Source of the DNA: Prevotella nigrescens
Lineage (GTDB): Bacteria > Bacteroidota > Bacteroidia > Bacteroidales > Bacteroidaceae
Length of the DNA stretch: 64,000 nucleotides
Reading direction: 5' to 3'
NCBI RefSeq assembly: GCF_031191185.1
Contig: NZ_CP133465.1
Coordinates: 430,001 to 494,000, forward strand
The notes beneath the pieces were generated by a model that was given only the letters and a program-made list of their open reading frames with translations, searched no databases and was not told where the DNA came from. How positions within the stretch are numbered: the stretch's first letter is position 1; each line of letters starts with the position of its first letter. The position numbers and the translations under genes are program-made. Of this stretch, positions 27,982-37,783 are shown one piece after another.

Positions 27982-28893
27982 ATGCAAAACAATAAAGGTA
28001 ACATTCAAACTACCAGTAAGTACGATGAAATGCTGAAACAATACAACCTTGACATTACAGACGAGGAAGTAAAGGCAGCAGTAAAAAAGATTATTGAAGA
28101 GAAAGTACCTGAGAACGACACCTTAGACGTTAAGAAATTCCTTCTCGGAAGTGTCGAATTAACTACTCTCAAGACCACAGACACAGAAGAAGAAGTGCTC
28201 GCAATGGTCGAGAAAGTGAACAAATTTGCACAGGAATACCCTACTCTTCCACACGTTGGAGCTGTTTGTGCTTATCCGTGCTTCACAAAACTCATTGCCG
28301 ATAGCTTAGAAATAGATGGTGTAGACATAACAAACGTAACAGGAAACTTCCCATCTTCTCAAACATTCCTCGAAGTTAAGACCATCGAAACGGCACTTGC
28401 CATCAAGGACGGTGCCACACAGATAGACATTGTATTGCCTGTGGGCAAGTTCCTTTCGGGCGATTACGAAGATGTCTACGACCAAATCAGCGAACTGAAG
28501 CAGACCTGCGGCGACATACCTATGAAGGTTATCCTCGAAACAGGCGACCTCAACAACGTCCGAAACATAAAGATTGCTGCCCTACTCTCTATGTTTGCAG
28601 GTGCCGATTATATCAAGACAAGCACCGGTAAAGAGAAGATTAGCGCAACTCCGGAGGCTGTTTACGTGATGTGCACGGCGATTAAGGAGTTCTACGACAA
28701 AACCGGCGTACAGATAGGACTAAAGCCTGCGGGCGGCATAAACACCGTTATGGACGCCATTATCTTCTATACCATCTACAAAGAAGTTCTCGGCGAGAAG
28801 TGGCTCACCAACTATTGGTTCCGCCTTGGCACCAGTCGTCTCACCAATTTGCTGCTCAGCGACATTGAAGGCAAAGAGGTTAAGTTCTTTTAA
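27982..28893 (+). CDS. deoC: Deoxyribose-phosphate aldolase
   Basis: Splits 2-deoxyribose 5-phosphate to glyceraldehyde 3-phosphate and acetaldehyde in deoxynucleoside breakdown. The 303-residue protein belongs to the longer Bacteroidota type with an N-terminal extension of about 50 residues. The Schiff-base Lys is in DYIKTSTGKEK, and GLKPAGGI near the C-terminus holds the phosphate-binding Lys. The last gene of the uvrC-dtd-mazG-deoC run, with a terminator following. Confidence 0.95.
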   Translation: MQNNKGNIQTTSKYDEMLKQYNLDITDEEVKAAVKKIIEEKVPENDTLDVKKFLLGSVELTTLKTTDTEEEVLAMVEKVNKFAQEYPTLPHVGAVCAYPCFTKLIADSLEIDGVDITNVTGNFPSSQTFLEVKTIETALAIKDGATQIDIVLPVGKFLSGDYEDVYDQISELKQTCGDIPMKVILETGDLNNVRNIKIAALLSMFAGADYIKTSTGKEKISATPEAVYVMCTAIKEFYDKTGVQIGLKPAGGINTVMDAIIFYTIYKEVLGEKWLTNYWFRLGTSRLTNLLLSDIEGKEVKFF

Positions 28894-28912
28894 ACCTCCG
28901 TTCAAACAATAC

Positions 28913-28948
28913 AAAAATCCTGATTTCAACGCAGAAATCAGGATTTTT
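28913..28948 (+). terminator. Intrinsic terminator after deoC
   Basis: aaaaatcctgatttc and gaaatcaggattttt form a perfect 15-bp stem with a 6-base loop, followed by ttatttctt. Strong terminator. Confidence 0.9.
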
Positions 28949-29095
28949 TATTTCTTAAATTCAATAGAACGGCATTGCTTTATATATACATTCATCAGAA
29001 GAAACGATAACATTGCAGTTGGTCTTATTGAGGTTCCATAAAGCCAAAAATACAGCAATGTTTCCCACTATATAAGCAGAAAAACTGTAAAAAGT

Positions 29096-29285
29096 ATGTA
29101 AATATTTTTCACAAGAATATCTATTACTTAACTACCTTATTATCAATACTTTCCAAAACCTATTGTTTTACATTCTAAAAGCGTAGGTTTTGCACGGTAA
29201 AAGCGGCTCTTTTGCAACGCAAAACCTACGCTTTTGCAATGCCAAATCGAAATTACCATTTTTCTCACGAATTATCTTTACAAAA
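29096..29285 (+). repeat. Dispersed intergenic element, copy 1
   Basis: About 190 bases, starting with tgtaaatatttttc and ending with atctttacaaa. Modules: an 18-base caaaacctattg..-type hairpin, module 1 aaaagcgtaggttttgc (29177-29193), module 2 aaaagcggctcttttgc (29199-29215), and module 3 gcaaaacctacgctttt (29219-29235). Modules 1 and 3 are exact complements and form a hairpin around module 2. Lies between deoC and the convergent prenyl synthase gene. Other copies at 33301, 39777 (reverse), 42987 and a truncated one at 50410. The 570-base gap otherwise has no gene. Confidence 0.85.
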
Positions 29286-29463
29286 CGAACGTAAAATACC
29301 GTTATTGCCATTCCTGTATGGCGTAGTTGCATTCGTGTATTCAACTGCCACATTAAACGGATAATTCTTACTGTCTTATTAGAATGGTTGCCTATAAAAA
29401 ACATCTGCGGGACAACCCTTAAACAGGCTATCCCGCAGACACTTTACTATATTTGCAATTGTT

Positions 29464-30441
29464 TTAGTTCTTCCGTTGAATCACAAAATCCAAGTAAGCC
29501 TTCAGCGCACGGGCTATTGCTCCATCGTGTACGCAGTTTGAAACGAACTGAAAAGCCTCGCTGTGAAACTCCAACATCTTCTTTTCTGCATATTCTATAC
29601 CCCCACTTTCTTTTGCAAAAGATACCAATTGGGCGATTTCATCGGCATTTACCGTACCTTCTTTCACCTTCATTGCCAACGCCATCATTTGCTTGTTGCC
29701 TGTCGATTTCAACGCATAAATAACAGGAAGCGTCAGCTTTCCTTCCAACATATCGTTGCCTGTGGGTTTTCCTATCTCGGTTGAATCGTAGTAATCGAAT
29801 ATGTCATCGCGTATCTGGAAGATAATTCCGATGCGTTGTCCGAACAGTCTTGCAGCCTCAACATCGCTTTCCAATGCGTTGCCAGCCTTTGCGCCAATCG
29901 CCGCACACGCCTCAAACAGAGCCGCCGTCTTCTGGTTTATTACCTGATAATATACTTCTTCCGATATTTCCTGATTAGAAATGTTGGTCAGCTGCAATAT
30001 TTCACCGTTGGAAAGCGTGCGCCCCAACTCTGCAAGGTCGCGCACAATGTCTTCCGACTGCGTATAAGCCACATTCAGCAGTGCCGTAGAAAGAATGTAG
30101 TCGCCCACCAACACTGCCACCTTGTTGTTATAAGTGGCATTCACCGATGCCTGTCCTCTGCGCTCTCCGCTTTCGTCCACCACGTCATCGTGCACCAGAC
30201 TGGCAGTGTGCAGCAACTCCAATCCAACGGCAGCGTGCTGCGCCACGAACGTAACTTCGCCGAAATTCTTTGCCATCAGCAACATCAGCATTGGGCGCAT
30301 ACGCTTTCCTCCCCTGTTCCGTATATGCTCCAACGCACTCGAAAGCAGCCCTTCTTCGTGCATTAACGCTTTGTTAAACAGTGAGATAAAGTCGTTTAAT
30401 TCCTGACTAATCGGTTCTTTTATAATCGACAGATAATCCAT
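29464..30441 (-). CDS. Polyprenyl diphosphate synthase (trans-type)
   Basis: Builds a long isoprenoid chain (probably for menaquinone) from farnesyl or geranyl diphosphate plus IPP. The 325-residue protein has both Asp-rich motifs: LVHDDVVDESGERRG and IRDDIFDYYDS, and the intermediate NQKTAALF and GKPTGNDMLEGK blocks. Family ispB/octaprenyl synthase type; exact chain length cannot be read. Divergent from polA 90 bases away. Confidence 0.93.
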   Translation of the reverse strand: MDYLSIIKEPISQELNDFISLFNKALMHEEGLLSSALEHIRNRGGKRMRPMLMLLMAKNFGEVTFVAQHAAVGLELLHTASLVHDDVVDESGERRGQASVNATYNNKVAVLVGDYILSTALLNVAYTQSEDIVRDLAELGRTLSNGEILQLTNISNQEISEEVYYQVINQKTAALFEACAAIGAKAGNALESDVEAARLFGQRIGIIFQIRDDIFDYYDSTEIGKPTGNDMLEGKLTLPVIYALKSTGNKQMMALAMKVKEGTVNADEIAQLVSFAKESGGIEYAEKKMLEFHSEAFQFVSNCVHDGAIARALKAYLDFVIQRKN

Positions 30442-30530
30442 TCAAAAATTATTTTGATACAAAAATAATGAATAATATCGGTAATTATGGCATTTTTTTA
30501 GTAATTTTACCCTTAAATAATATTTTTACA

Positions 30531-33296
30531 ATGGACAAACTGTTTCTCATCGACGCTTACGCACTTATCTATCGGTCGTATTATGCCCTCATCAGAAATC
30601 CGCGTATCAACTCAAAAGGAGTGAATACATCGGCTATTATGGGTTTCTGCAACACGCTGAACGAAGTGCTGACAAAGGAAAATCCCACACACATTGCCGT
30701 GGCTTTCGACCACGGACTCACCTTCCGACACGAGGCATTCCCCGAGTATAAGGCACAAAGAGAGGAAACACCCGAAGACATAAAGCTGTCTGTTCCCTAC
30801 ATAAAGCAAATTCTTGAAGCCATGCGCATACCTATCCTGCAAGTCGATGGCTTCGAGGCGGACGACATTATCGGTACGGTGGCAACGCTGGCAGGCAGCA
30901 AGGGCATTACCACTTTTATGCTTACGCCCGACAAGGACTACGGTCAGCTTATCCGAGAGAACGTCTATATGTATCGTCCAAGGCATGGCGGAGGGTACGA
31001 TGTGGTGGGTATGAACGAAGTTGAAGACAGATACGGTATCCCTACCCCAGCCCAAGTAATCGACCTCTTGGCACTTATGGGCGACTCTGCCGACAACTTT
31101 CCGGGTTGTCCGGGTGTGGGCGAGAAGACCGCTGCAAAGCTTATCAACCAGTTTGGGTCTATCGACAATATGCTCGAACATACCGACCAGATAAAAGGAA
31201 AGCTAAGAGAGAAAGTGGAAGCTGCCGTCGATGACATAAAGATGTCGAAGTTCCTGGCAACCATTCGCACCGATGTTCCAATCAATATGGAATGGGACGA
31301 ACTGAAGATAGAACAGCCCGACGAAGACAAGCTACGCGAAATCTTCACCGAATTGGAGTTCAAAACACTCCTTAATAAATTTGTTAAAGGTAATCAAAAA
31401 GCGCAAAAAAGCGATAATTTGCAGCTCAATTTATTTGCAGAAAATGCGCCCGAAGATGCAGGCGACGCAAAAAAAGCCCCTTCCTGCAGCCTTTCAGCAG
31501 TGCCACACAATTACAAACTAATTGAGAATGAGCAAGAAGCGCGTAATGTTTGTGATTATTTCTTTACAAGAGAGTTCCTATGTTTAGACACAGAAACCAC
31601 GTCGGCGGACGCCATCGATGCAGAATTGGTGGGTTTAAGCTTCTCGGTTGCCGAAAAAGAGGCATTCTATGTAGCCGTTCCTGCTAACCGTGAAGAAGCC
31701 TTAAAGATAGTAAATATATTCAAACCACTATACGAAGACGAGTCAATTCTGAAGATTGGACAGAACATTAAATACGATTACGAAGTTCTGCACAAATATG
31801 GCGTAACGTTAAAGGGCAAGTTGTTCGACACGATGATTGCACACTATCTTATCCAACCCGAGCTTCGGCACAACATGGACTACATGGCGGAAACGCTTTT
31901 GAACTATAAAACCATTCCAATAGAAAGCCTTATCGGTGCCAAAGGGAAGCAACAACAGAAGAACATGCGCGACCTGCAGCCGAGCGAAATCTACGAGTAC
32001 GCTTGCGAAGATGCCGATATTACGCTGCAGTTGAAGCACGTGCTCGAACCGAAACTGAAGGAAGTGGAAGCCGAAAACCTATTTTGGAACATAGAAATGC
32101 CGCTCGTGCCCGTGCTCGCCGATATGGAACTGCACGGCGTACGCTTAGATACGGCTGCCTTAGAAGAAACTTCGCGCATCTTTACGCAACGCATGAACCA
32201 ATACGAACAGGAAATATACGAACTCGCAGGCGAAAGTTTCAACATCTCAAGTCCCAAGCAGGTGGGCGAAATGCTGTTCGGAAAGTTGCAGATAATGGAG
32301 AAACCGAAGAAGACAAAGACAGGACAGTATGTTACAAGCGAAGAAGTATTAGTGAGTTTGGAGAACAAACACCCCATTGTACATAAGATATTGGAATACA
32401 GAGGCATTAAAAAGCTGCTCAGCACCTATATCGATGCTTTGCCAAAACTTATCAAACCCGAGACAGGACATATACACACGTCGTTCAATCAGGCACTTAC
32501 GGCAACGGGCAGACTGTCGTCGAGCGACCCAAACTTGCAGAATATCCCCGTCAGAACAGACGACGGCAAGGAAATCCGCAAGTGTTTCATACCCGAATCT
32601 GGCTGCGAGTTCTTCTCTGCCGACTACAGTCAGATAGAACTTCGTATCATGGCGCACCTCTCGGAAGACGAAAACATGATGGAAGCCTTCCGCAAAGGGT
32701 TCGACATTCACCGTGCTACGGCTGCCAAAATATGGCACGAAGATATGGAAAACGTAACCGACACACAGCGAAAGAAAGCCAAACAAGCCAATTTTGGCAT
32801 CATCTACGGCATTACTACTTACGGTTTGGCACAGCGAATGGACATTCCGAACGGCGAAGCAAAAGAGCTGATAGACGGATACTTCAACACTTTCCCGAAG
32901 GTAAAGGCTTATATGGAGCGTGCGAAAGAAGAAGCACGGAAGAAGGGTTACGCCGAAACCATCTTCCACCGTCGCCGTTACCTTGCCGACATCAACAGTC
33001 GGAACGCAACTGTAAGGGGGTTTGCCGAGCGCAATGCCATCAACGCCCCTATACAAGGTTCGGAAGCCGACATCATAAAGGTGGCTATGGTGCGCATCTG
33101 GCAACGTTTCAAGCGCGAAAACATACGCTCGAAAATGATTTTACAGGTACACGACGAACTCAACTTCTCGGTATTTCCCGACGAAAAAGAACGAGTAGAG
33201 CGCATCGTGATAGAAGAAATGCAGAATGCCTACCCGCTCAACGTTCCCCTGATAGCCGATGCTGGTTGGGGAGAAAATTGGCTCGAAGCGCACTAA
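30531..33296 (+). CDS. polA: DNA polymerase I
   Basis: A 921-residue enzyme for repair and Okazaki fragment processing. The N-terminal 5'-3' exonuclease domain covers about 1-290 (DAYALIYRSYYAL, DGFEADDIIG). The 3'-5' exonuclease appears active: CLDTETTSAD, then GQNIKYDYEVL, then YACEDADITLQ. The polymerase domain has DYSQIELRIMAHLS, KQANFGIIYGIT and VHDELNF motifs. The ATG at 30531 is used since the preceding 21 residues do not match the family. Immediately after the stop lies dispersed element copy 2. Confidence 0.97.
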   Translation: MDKLFLIDAYALIYRSYYALIRNPRINSKGVNTSAIMGFCNTLNEVLTKENPTHIAVAFDHGLTFRHEAFPEYKAQREETPEDIKLSVPYIKQILEAMRIPILQVDGFEADDIIGTVATLAGSKGITTFMLTPDKDYGQLIRENVYMYRPRHGGGYDVVGMNEVEDRYGIPTPAQVIDLLALMGDSADNFPGCPGVGEKTAAKLINQFGSIDNMLEHTDQIKGKLREKVEAAVDDIKMSKFLATIRTDVPINMEWDELKIEQPDEDKLREIFTELEFKTLLNKFVKGNQKAQKSDNLQLNLFAENAPEDAGDAKKAPSCSLSAVPHNYKLIENEQEARNVCDYFFTREFLCLDTETTSADAIDAELVGLSFSVAEKEAFYVAVPANREEALKIVNIFKPLYEDESILKIGQNIKYDYEVLHKYGVTLKGKLFDTMIAHYLIQPELRHNMDYMAETLLNYKTIPIESLIGAKGKQQQKNMRDLQPSEIYEYACEDADITLQLKHVLEPKLKEVEAENLFWNIEMPLVPVLADMELHGVRLDTAALEETSRIFTQRMNQYEQEIYELAGESFNISSPKQVGEMLFGKLQIMEKPKKTKTGQYVTSEEVLVSLENKHPIVHKILEYRGIKKLLSTYIDALPKLIKPETGHIHTSFNQALTATGRLSSSDPNLQNIPVRTDDGKEIRKCFIPESGCEFFSADYSQIELRIMAHLSEDENMMEAFRKGFDIHRATAAKIWHEDMENVTDTQRKKAKQANFGIIYGITTYGLAQRMDIPNGEAKELIDGYFNTFPKVKAYMERAKEEARKKGYAETIFHRRRYLADINSRNATVRGFAERNAINAPIQGSEADIIKVAMVRIWQRFKRENIRSKMILQVHDELNFSVFPDEKERVERIVIEEMQNAYPLNVPLIADAGWGENWLEAH

Positions 33297-33300
33297 AATG

Positions 33301-33490
33301 GTGTAAATATTTTTCGCAAGCGCATCTATTGCGTAACTATCTTGTTATCAGCGCATTGCAAAACCTATTGTTTTGCATTCCAAAAGCGTAGGTTTTGCAC
33401 GGTAAAAGCGGCTCTTTTGCAACGCAAAACCTACGCTTTCGCAATGCCAAATCGAAATTACCGTTTTTCGTTGGAATTATTTTTACAAAA
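33301..33490 (+). repeat. Dispersed intergenic element, copy 2
   Basis: Starts gtgtaaatatttttc five bases past the polA stop. Module 1 aaaagcgtaggttttgc (33382-33398), module 2 aaaagcggctcttttgc (33404-33420), module 3 gcaaaacctacgctttc (33424-33440): same arrangement as copy 1. Similarity to copy 4 continues to about 33590. Fills the 360-base gap between polA and the U32 gene. Confidence 0.85.
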
Positions 33491-33656
33491 TTAAAGCGAT
33501 TTCCACGGATTCATTTAAAGGTTCCTAGATTTCCTAAGAATACTAGAAATACTATTTGGAAAAACTTTCCTCGATAAACGAATTTTATGGGTTTGGCGCG
33601 CAAATCGTAATCATTCTCATTATTTTGTAGTAACTTTGCCTACGTAAAAGATAAGT

Positions 33657-34904
33657 ATGGATATACAAGAATATGAAATAATGGCACCTGTTGGCTCACG
33701 CGAAAGTCTCGCAGCAGCCATTCAGGCAGGAGCAGGCTCTATATACTTCGGTATTGGGCAGCTTAATATGAGGTCGCATTCTGCCAATCACTTCACCATA
33801 GAAGACTTGAAAGAGATTGCAGAAACGTGCAACGAACGAGGCATAAAGACCTATCTCACGGTAAATACCGTTATTTATGGCGAAGACATCAACGCTATGC
33901 GCGAGATTATTGATGCGGCAAAGGCTGCCAATATCACCGCCGTCATCGTCAGCGACGTAGCCGTCATGGTGTATTGTCGCCAAGTGGGTATGGAAGTACA
34001 CCTGTCTACACAACTCAATATATCGAACATCGAGGCGTTGAAATTCTATGCGCAGTTTGCCGATGTGGCAGTGTTGGCACGCGAACTGAATATGGAACAG
34101 GTGGCAGAAATATACCGACAGATTGAAGAACAGGACATTCGCGGCCCTCGTGGCGAATTGGTACGCATAGAAATGTTCTGCCACGGTGCTTTCTGTATGG
34201 CTATTTCGGGTAAATGCTACATGAGTCTGCACGACTCGAACCGCTCTGCCAACCGTGGACAATGCACACAGATTTGCCGCCGTTCGTACACCGTTACCGA
34301 CAACGAAACAGGTAATCAACTCGAAATCGACAATAAATACATAATGAGTCCGAAAGACCTGAAAACCATTCGCTTCATCGACAAGATGATGAAGGCAGGC
34401 GTAAGGGTCTTCAAGATAGAAGGACGGGCACGCGGTCCCGAATATGTCTACGAGGTTGTAACGTGCTACAAGGAAGCCATACAAAGCGTACTCGACGGCA
34501 CTTACACCGAAGAGAAGAAAGACAAGTGGGACGAACGCTTATCAACCGTGTTCAATCGTGGTTTCTGGGACGGCTACTACCAAGGCCAACGCTTAGGAGA
34601 ATGGACAAAAAACTACGGCAACAAGGCTACGGAAAAGAAAGTTTTGGTGGGCAAAGTTATGAAATACTTCTCTAAACTCGGCGTGGCTGAAATTGCAGTG
34701 GAGGCTTCTGAGATAGAGAAAGACCAGAATATGCTCATCACAGGACCCACAACGGGCATTATGAAGTTCGATGCAAGCGAAATACGCTACGACCTAAAGC
34801 CTGTTGAAAAGGCAGAAAAGGGGTGGCGAGTGTCTGTCCCCGTGCCCGACAAGGTGCGTCCGAACGATAAGGTTTATAAACTTCTGAAGACAAATATAGA
34901 GTAA
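33657..34904 (+). CDS. U32 family protein (RlhA/YegQ-like)
   Basis: A 415-residue protein of the peptidase U32 family, whose members such as RlhA, TrhP and UbiU/V hydroxylate RNA or quinone precursors rather than cut peptides. The N-terminal part is a TIM-barrel (MAPVGSRESLAAAIQAGAGSIYFG), followed by the Cys cluster FCHGAFCMAISGKCYMS and RGQCTQICRRSY, likely an iron-sulfur site. C-terminal beta domain present. It starts about 165 bases after the dispersed element and leads a run of DoxX, sufE and TrmH-type genes on the plus strand. Confidence 0.88.
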   Translation: MDIQEYEIMAPVGSRESLAAAIQAGAGSIYFGIGQLNMRSHSANHFTIEDLKEIAETCNERGIKTYLTVNTVIYGEDINAMREIIDAAKAANITAVIVSDVAVMVYCRQVGMEVHLSTQLNISNIEALKFYAQFADVAVLARELNMEQVAEIYRQIEEQDIRGPRGELVRIEMFCHGAFCMAISGKCYMSLHDSNRSANRGQCTQICRRSYTVTDNETGNQLEIDNKYIMSPKDLKTIRFIDKMMKAGVRVFKIEGRARGPEYVYEVVTCYKEAIQSVLDGTYTEEKKDKWDERLSTVFNRGFWDGYYQGQRLGEWTKNYGNKATEKKVLVGKVMKYFSKLGVAEIAVEASEIEKDQNMLITGPTTGIMKFDASEIRYDLKPVEKAEKGWRVSVPVPDKVRPNDKVYKLLKTNIE

Positions 34905-34930
34905 AAAACGCAAACAAAAAACGATAAATC

Positions 34931-35395
34931 ATGATAGAACTACGACAAATTGCCAAACTGTTCCTACGTCTTACCGTAGCCGCATCGATGCTTTCGTCGG
35001 TAGCCGACCGCTTCGGAATATGGGCAAAGGAACTCTGTATGTGGGGCGATATGGACAAATTCGTCGCCTATACACAATCGCTGATACCCTATATTCCTGC
35101 CGATGTTGTGCCTGTATTGGCGTGGACAGCTACCGTACTTGAAGTTTTGTTCTCGCTCTGCCTGCTTCTCGGACTGAAATTAAAGTGGACAGCATCGCTT
35201 ACAGGACTGATGATACTTGTCTTTGCCATCGCAATGGCAACGTCTGTGGGCATTAAAGCACCGTTAAACTATTCGGCTTTCACCGCTTCGGCAGCAGCTT
35301 TCGGCATACTCGCCTGCGGAAATGGTATATGGGAAGTGGATAACCTGATTGGCAACCGACGCCATAAAGGCCGTCGTATTCAGATGATTAGATAA
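34931..35395 (+). CDS. DoxX family membrane protein
   Basis: A 154-residue protein with four hydrophobic segments and the DoxX-type pattern (FLRLTVAASMLSSVADRFG near the N-terminus, then ALxW..L...LFSLCLLLGL). DoxX proteins are small quinone- or respiratory-associated membrane proteins of mostly unknown job. Sits 26 bases after the U32 gene and 20 before sufE. Confidence 0.75.
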   Translation: MIELRQIAKLFLRLTVAASMLSSVADRFGIWAKELCMWGDMDKFVAYTQSLIPYIPADVVPVLAWTATVLEVLFSLCLLLGLKLKWTASLTGLMILVFAIAMATSVGIKAPLNYSAFTASAAAFGILACGNGIWEVDNLIGNRRHKGRRIQMIR

Positions 35396-35415
35396 ACAAG
35401 AAACAGAATAGGAAG

Positions 35416-35838
35416 ATGACAATCAACGAAATACAAGACGAAATAATAGAAGAATTTGCCGAGTTTACCGAATGGATGGATAAGTACCAAATACTTATCG
35501 ACCTCGGCAACGACCTCAATGCACTCGACCCAGCCTATAAGAACGACCAGAATTTAATAGACGGTTGCCAGAGCCGCGTGTGGCTGCAATGCGATATTAA
35601 AGACGGTAAGCTGGTGTTTACAGCCGATTCTGACGCGCTTATCACCAAAGGTATCATTGCCCTGCTCATAAGGGTTGTAAGCGGACATACACCAAAAGAA
35701 ATACTCGATACCGACCTTTATTTCATCGAACGCATAGGTTTGCATCAGCATTTATCGCCTACACGCAGCAACGGACTGCTGTCGATGGTGAAGAAAATAA
35801 AGGCTTACGCGTTGGCATTCAATATGAAAGGCGAGTGA
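35416..35838 (+). CDS. sufE: SufE family sulfur acceptor
   Basis: Takes the persulfide from the cysteine desulfurase SufS and passes it to the Fe-S scaffold. The 140-residue protein has the acceptor Cys51 in the motif GCQSRVWL and the C-terminal helix NGLLSMVKKIKAYAL. No sufBCDS lies in the window. Its stop overlaps the start of the next methyltransferase gene (gtga). Confidence 0.93.
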   Translation: MTINEIQDEIIEEFAEFTEWMDKYQILIDLGNDLNALDPAYKNDQNLIDGCQSRVWLQCDIKDGKLVFTADSDALITKGIIALLIRVVSGHTPKEILDTDLYFIERIGLHQHLSPTRSNGLLSMVKKIKAYALAFNMKGE

Positions 35839-36392
35839 GAAAGCTACGTACCATAGAAATGAACCGCCTCTCGCTTGAGGAATTTAAGCAGAGTCGGAAG
35901 CTCCCGCTCGTTGTCGTGCTCGACGATGTGCGGTCGCTTTACAACGTTGGTAGCGTGTTTCGTTCGTGCGATGCCTTCCGTATCGAGGCGATTTACCTCT
36001 GCGGAATAACGGCTACACCTCCCAATGCAGAAATACACAAGACGGCTTTAGGAGCTGAAAACTCTGTCGATTGGCAGTATTTCAGCAATGCTGAAGATGC
36101 TGTAACACAGCTGAAAGACAATGGTTACTTCGTTTACAGCGTCGAACAGGTAGAGGGTTCAAACGCATTGCAAGACCTTTCGGAGCATATTTCGCCCATC
36201 AATAACGATGCAACTACCCAAAAGCATTACGCCGTAGTACTCGGAAACGAAGTAAAAGGTGTGCATCAATCGGTTGTAGACCTAAGCGACGGTTGCCTTG
36301 AAATACCCCAGTTCGGCACGAAACACTCTCTAAACGTAAGCGTTACAGCAGGTATCGTGGTCTGGGAGTTTGCCCGCGCACTGCTGTTGTAA
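35835..36392 (+). CDS. TrmH/SpoU family RNA methyltransferase
   Basis: A 185-residue SPOUT 2'-O-ribose methyltransferase; the target (tRNA or rRNA) cannot be read. Motifs are VVLDDVRSLYNVGSVFRSCDAF near residue 25, VVLGNEVKGVHQSVVDL, and the final IPQFGTKHSLNVSVTAGIVVWEF (AdoMet knot). The GTG start at 35835 overlaps the sufE stop; an ATG at 35859 is a less likely alternative. Transcription is convergent with pncB. Confidence 0.9.
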   Translation: MRKLRTIEMNRLSLEEFKQSRKLPLVVVLDDVRSLYNVGSVFRSCDAFRIEAIYLCGITATPPNAEIHKTALGAENSVDWQYFSNAEDAVTQLKDNGYFVYSVEQVEGSNALQDLSEHISPINNDATTQKHYAVVLGNEVKGVHQSVVDLSDGCLEIPQFGTKHSLNVSVTAGIVVWEFARALLL

Positions 36393-36428
36393 ATATTTAG
36401 GCAGTATAAAAACAAAACAATCGCAACC

Positions 36429-37649
36429 CTACCCTATCATCATTTGCAAGTAAGCACACTTCTCTGGATTACCGAGAGTCTTACCTTTGTCGCACGAAAG
36501 CTTCACACAGTCGTGCCATTCACGGTTCTCCGTTATGCGCATTCGGGTGAGTTTAACGACAATATTCATTGGTTTCACGTTCTCAACATCGCAGGTCAGG
36601 AAGGTTCCCATGCCGTAACTGTCCTTCACACGCCCATCTACGTAGTTGTGAATTTCTATGGCTCGGTCGATGTTTAAGCCATTGCTGAACACCACTTGCT
36701 TGGTGGCAGGGTCGATGCCGAGCGACTTATACTTTGCAATAATCTTCTCTAACTGTTCTTCTTCCACGCCGCTGTCCACACGCAAACCGGTGAACATCAT
36801 CGCCATACGCTTGGAAAGGTTGCTGAAGAACACTTTGTCGCCGAAGCAATCGTAGAGATAAATACCGTTGTCGCCATCGTAAACGTCGCTGAATTTGCGC
36901 ATTACATTGAAGTTACATTCAAATATTCCACTCACACATTCTTCAAATTCGATAATCTGATGGCTCATTGTTCCAATGGCGATAAGGTCGTATCGCATCG
37001 CAAGATAAACGTTGCTCGTTCCTGTAAAACGCCCCGTCCAAGGGTGAAAGCCGTTATCATCGGTATAGCCACCTTGCCCGTAGACTTCCTTCATCGTACG
37101 AATGACCATATTCTGGTGGTCGAACGACATACGGCGGCGCGTACCCATATCGCCTAAAATCAACCCATTTGAAAGAATTTTACGCGTCTTTTCCACACAA
37201 CGTTCATACTCTCGCTTAGGATTATAGGCGGTTATATGCCCCTGAAGATTGTGCATCAACTCCGAAACAATGCTTAAAATGGGCATCTCCCACATAATGG
37301 TAGAGTACCATTTACCACGCACTTTTACGTCTAAATGCCCTTCCTCGTCTTGCGTAACCGTAAGTTCGTGAGGGTTGAAGCGATAACCTCGAAGGAAGGT
37401 AAAGTACCATTCGGGCAGATAATACATACGTTTCTTCATGAAAGCAATCTCTTCTTCCGTGATAATCACGCTGGGCATGTATCCCAACTGTTCGTTCAGC
37501 AGCTCGGCAAACCCCTTCGGATAGACAGTTTCATTGCGGTCGAAGAATGTATATTCCACTTCGGCACGAGGATATGTCTGCAGTATGTAGTACTGACAAC
37601 TGAACGTGTAAGCGTCGTTATCGGTGAAATGTTGAATTATTTGTTGCAT
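36429..37649 (-). CDS. pncB: Nicotinate phosphoribosyltransferase
   Basis: Makes nicotinate mononucleotide from nicotinate, PRPP and ATP for NAD salvage. The 406-residue protein shows the family blocks FTDNDAYTFSCQYYIL, GDMGTRRRMSFDHQ, FTGTSNVYLAMRY and FSNGLNIDRA. The length matches the short bacterial PncB class. A -7-like TATCTTTG lies upstream on the minus strand at 37695-37702. Confidence 0.95.
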   Translation of the reverse strand: MQQIIQHFTDNDAYTFSCQYYILQTYPRAEVEYTFFDRNETVYPKGFAELLNEQLGYMPSVIITEEEIAFMKKRMYYLPEWYFTFLRGYRFNPHELTVTQDEEGHLDVKVRGKWYSTIMWEMPILSIVSELMHNLQGHITAYNPKREYERCVEKTRKILSNGLILGDMGTRRRMSFDHQNMVIRTMKEVYGQGGYTDDNGFHPWTGRFTGTSNVYLAMRYDLIAIGTMSHQIIEFEECVSGIFECNFNVMRKFSDVYDGDNGIYLYDCFGDKVFFSNLSKRMAMMFTGLRVDSGVEEEQLEKIIAKYKSLGIDPATKQVVFSNGLNIDRAIEIHNYVDGRVKDSYGMGTFLTCDVENVKPMNIVVKLTRMRITENREWHDCVKLSCDKGKTLGNPEKCAYLQMMIG

Positions 37650-37783
37650 ATTCTTTCTCTAATTTCTGCCTCGTTACTAAGGCATTACCCCTTGCAAAGA
37701 TAATAAAACTTAATGGATAAGTAGGCTAACTCCTATTTATTTTGTACATTTGCACCTAATATTAATGATAAAGAACTGAACAA

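Noticed and set aside
32349..33391. Overlapping long frames on both strands in the polA 3' part
   Set aside because: Shadows of the polymerase domain; no independent motif.
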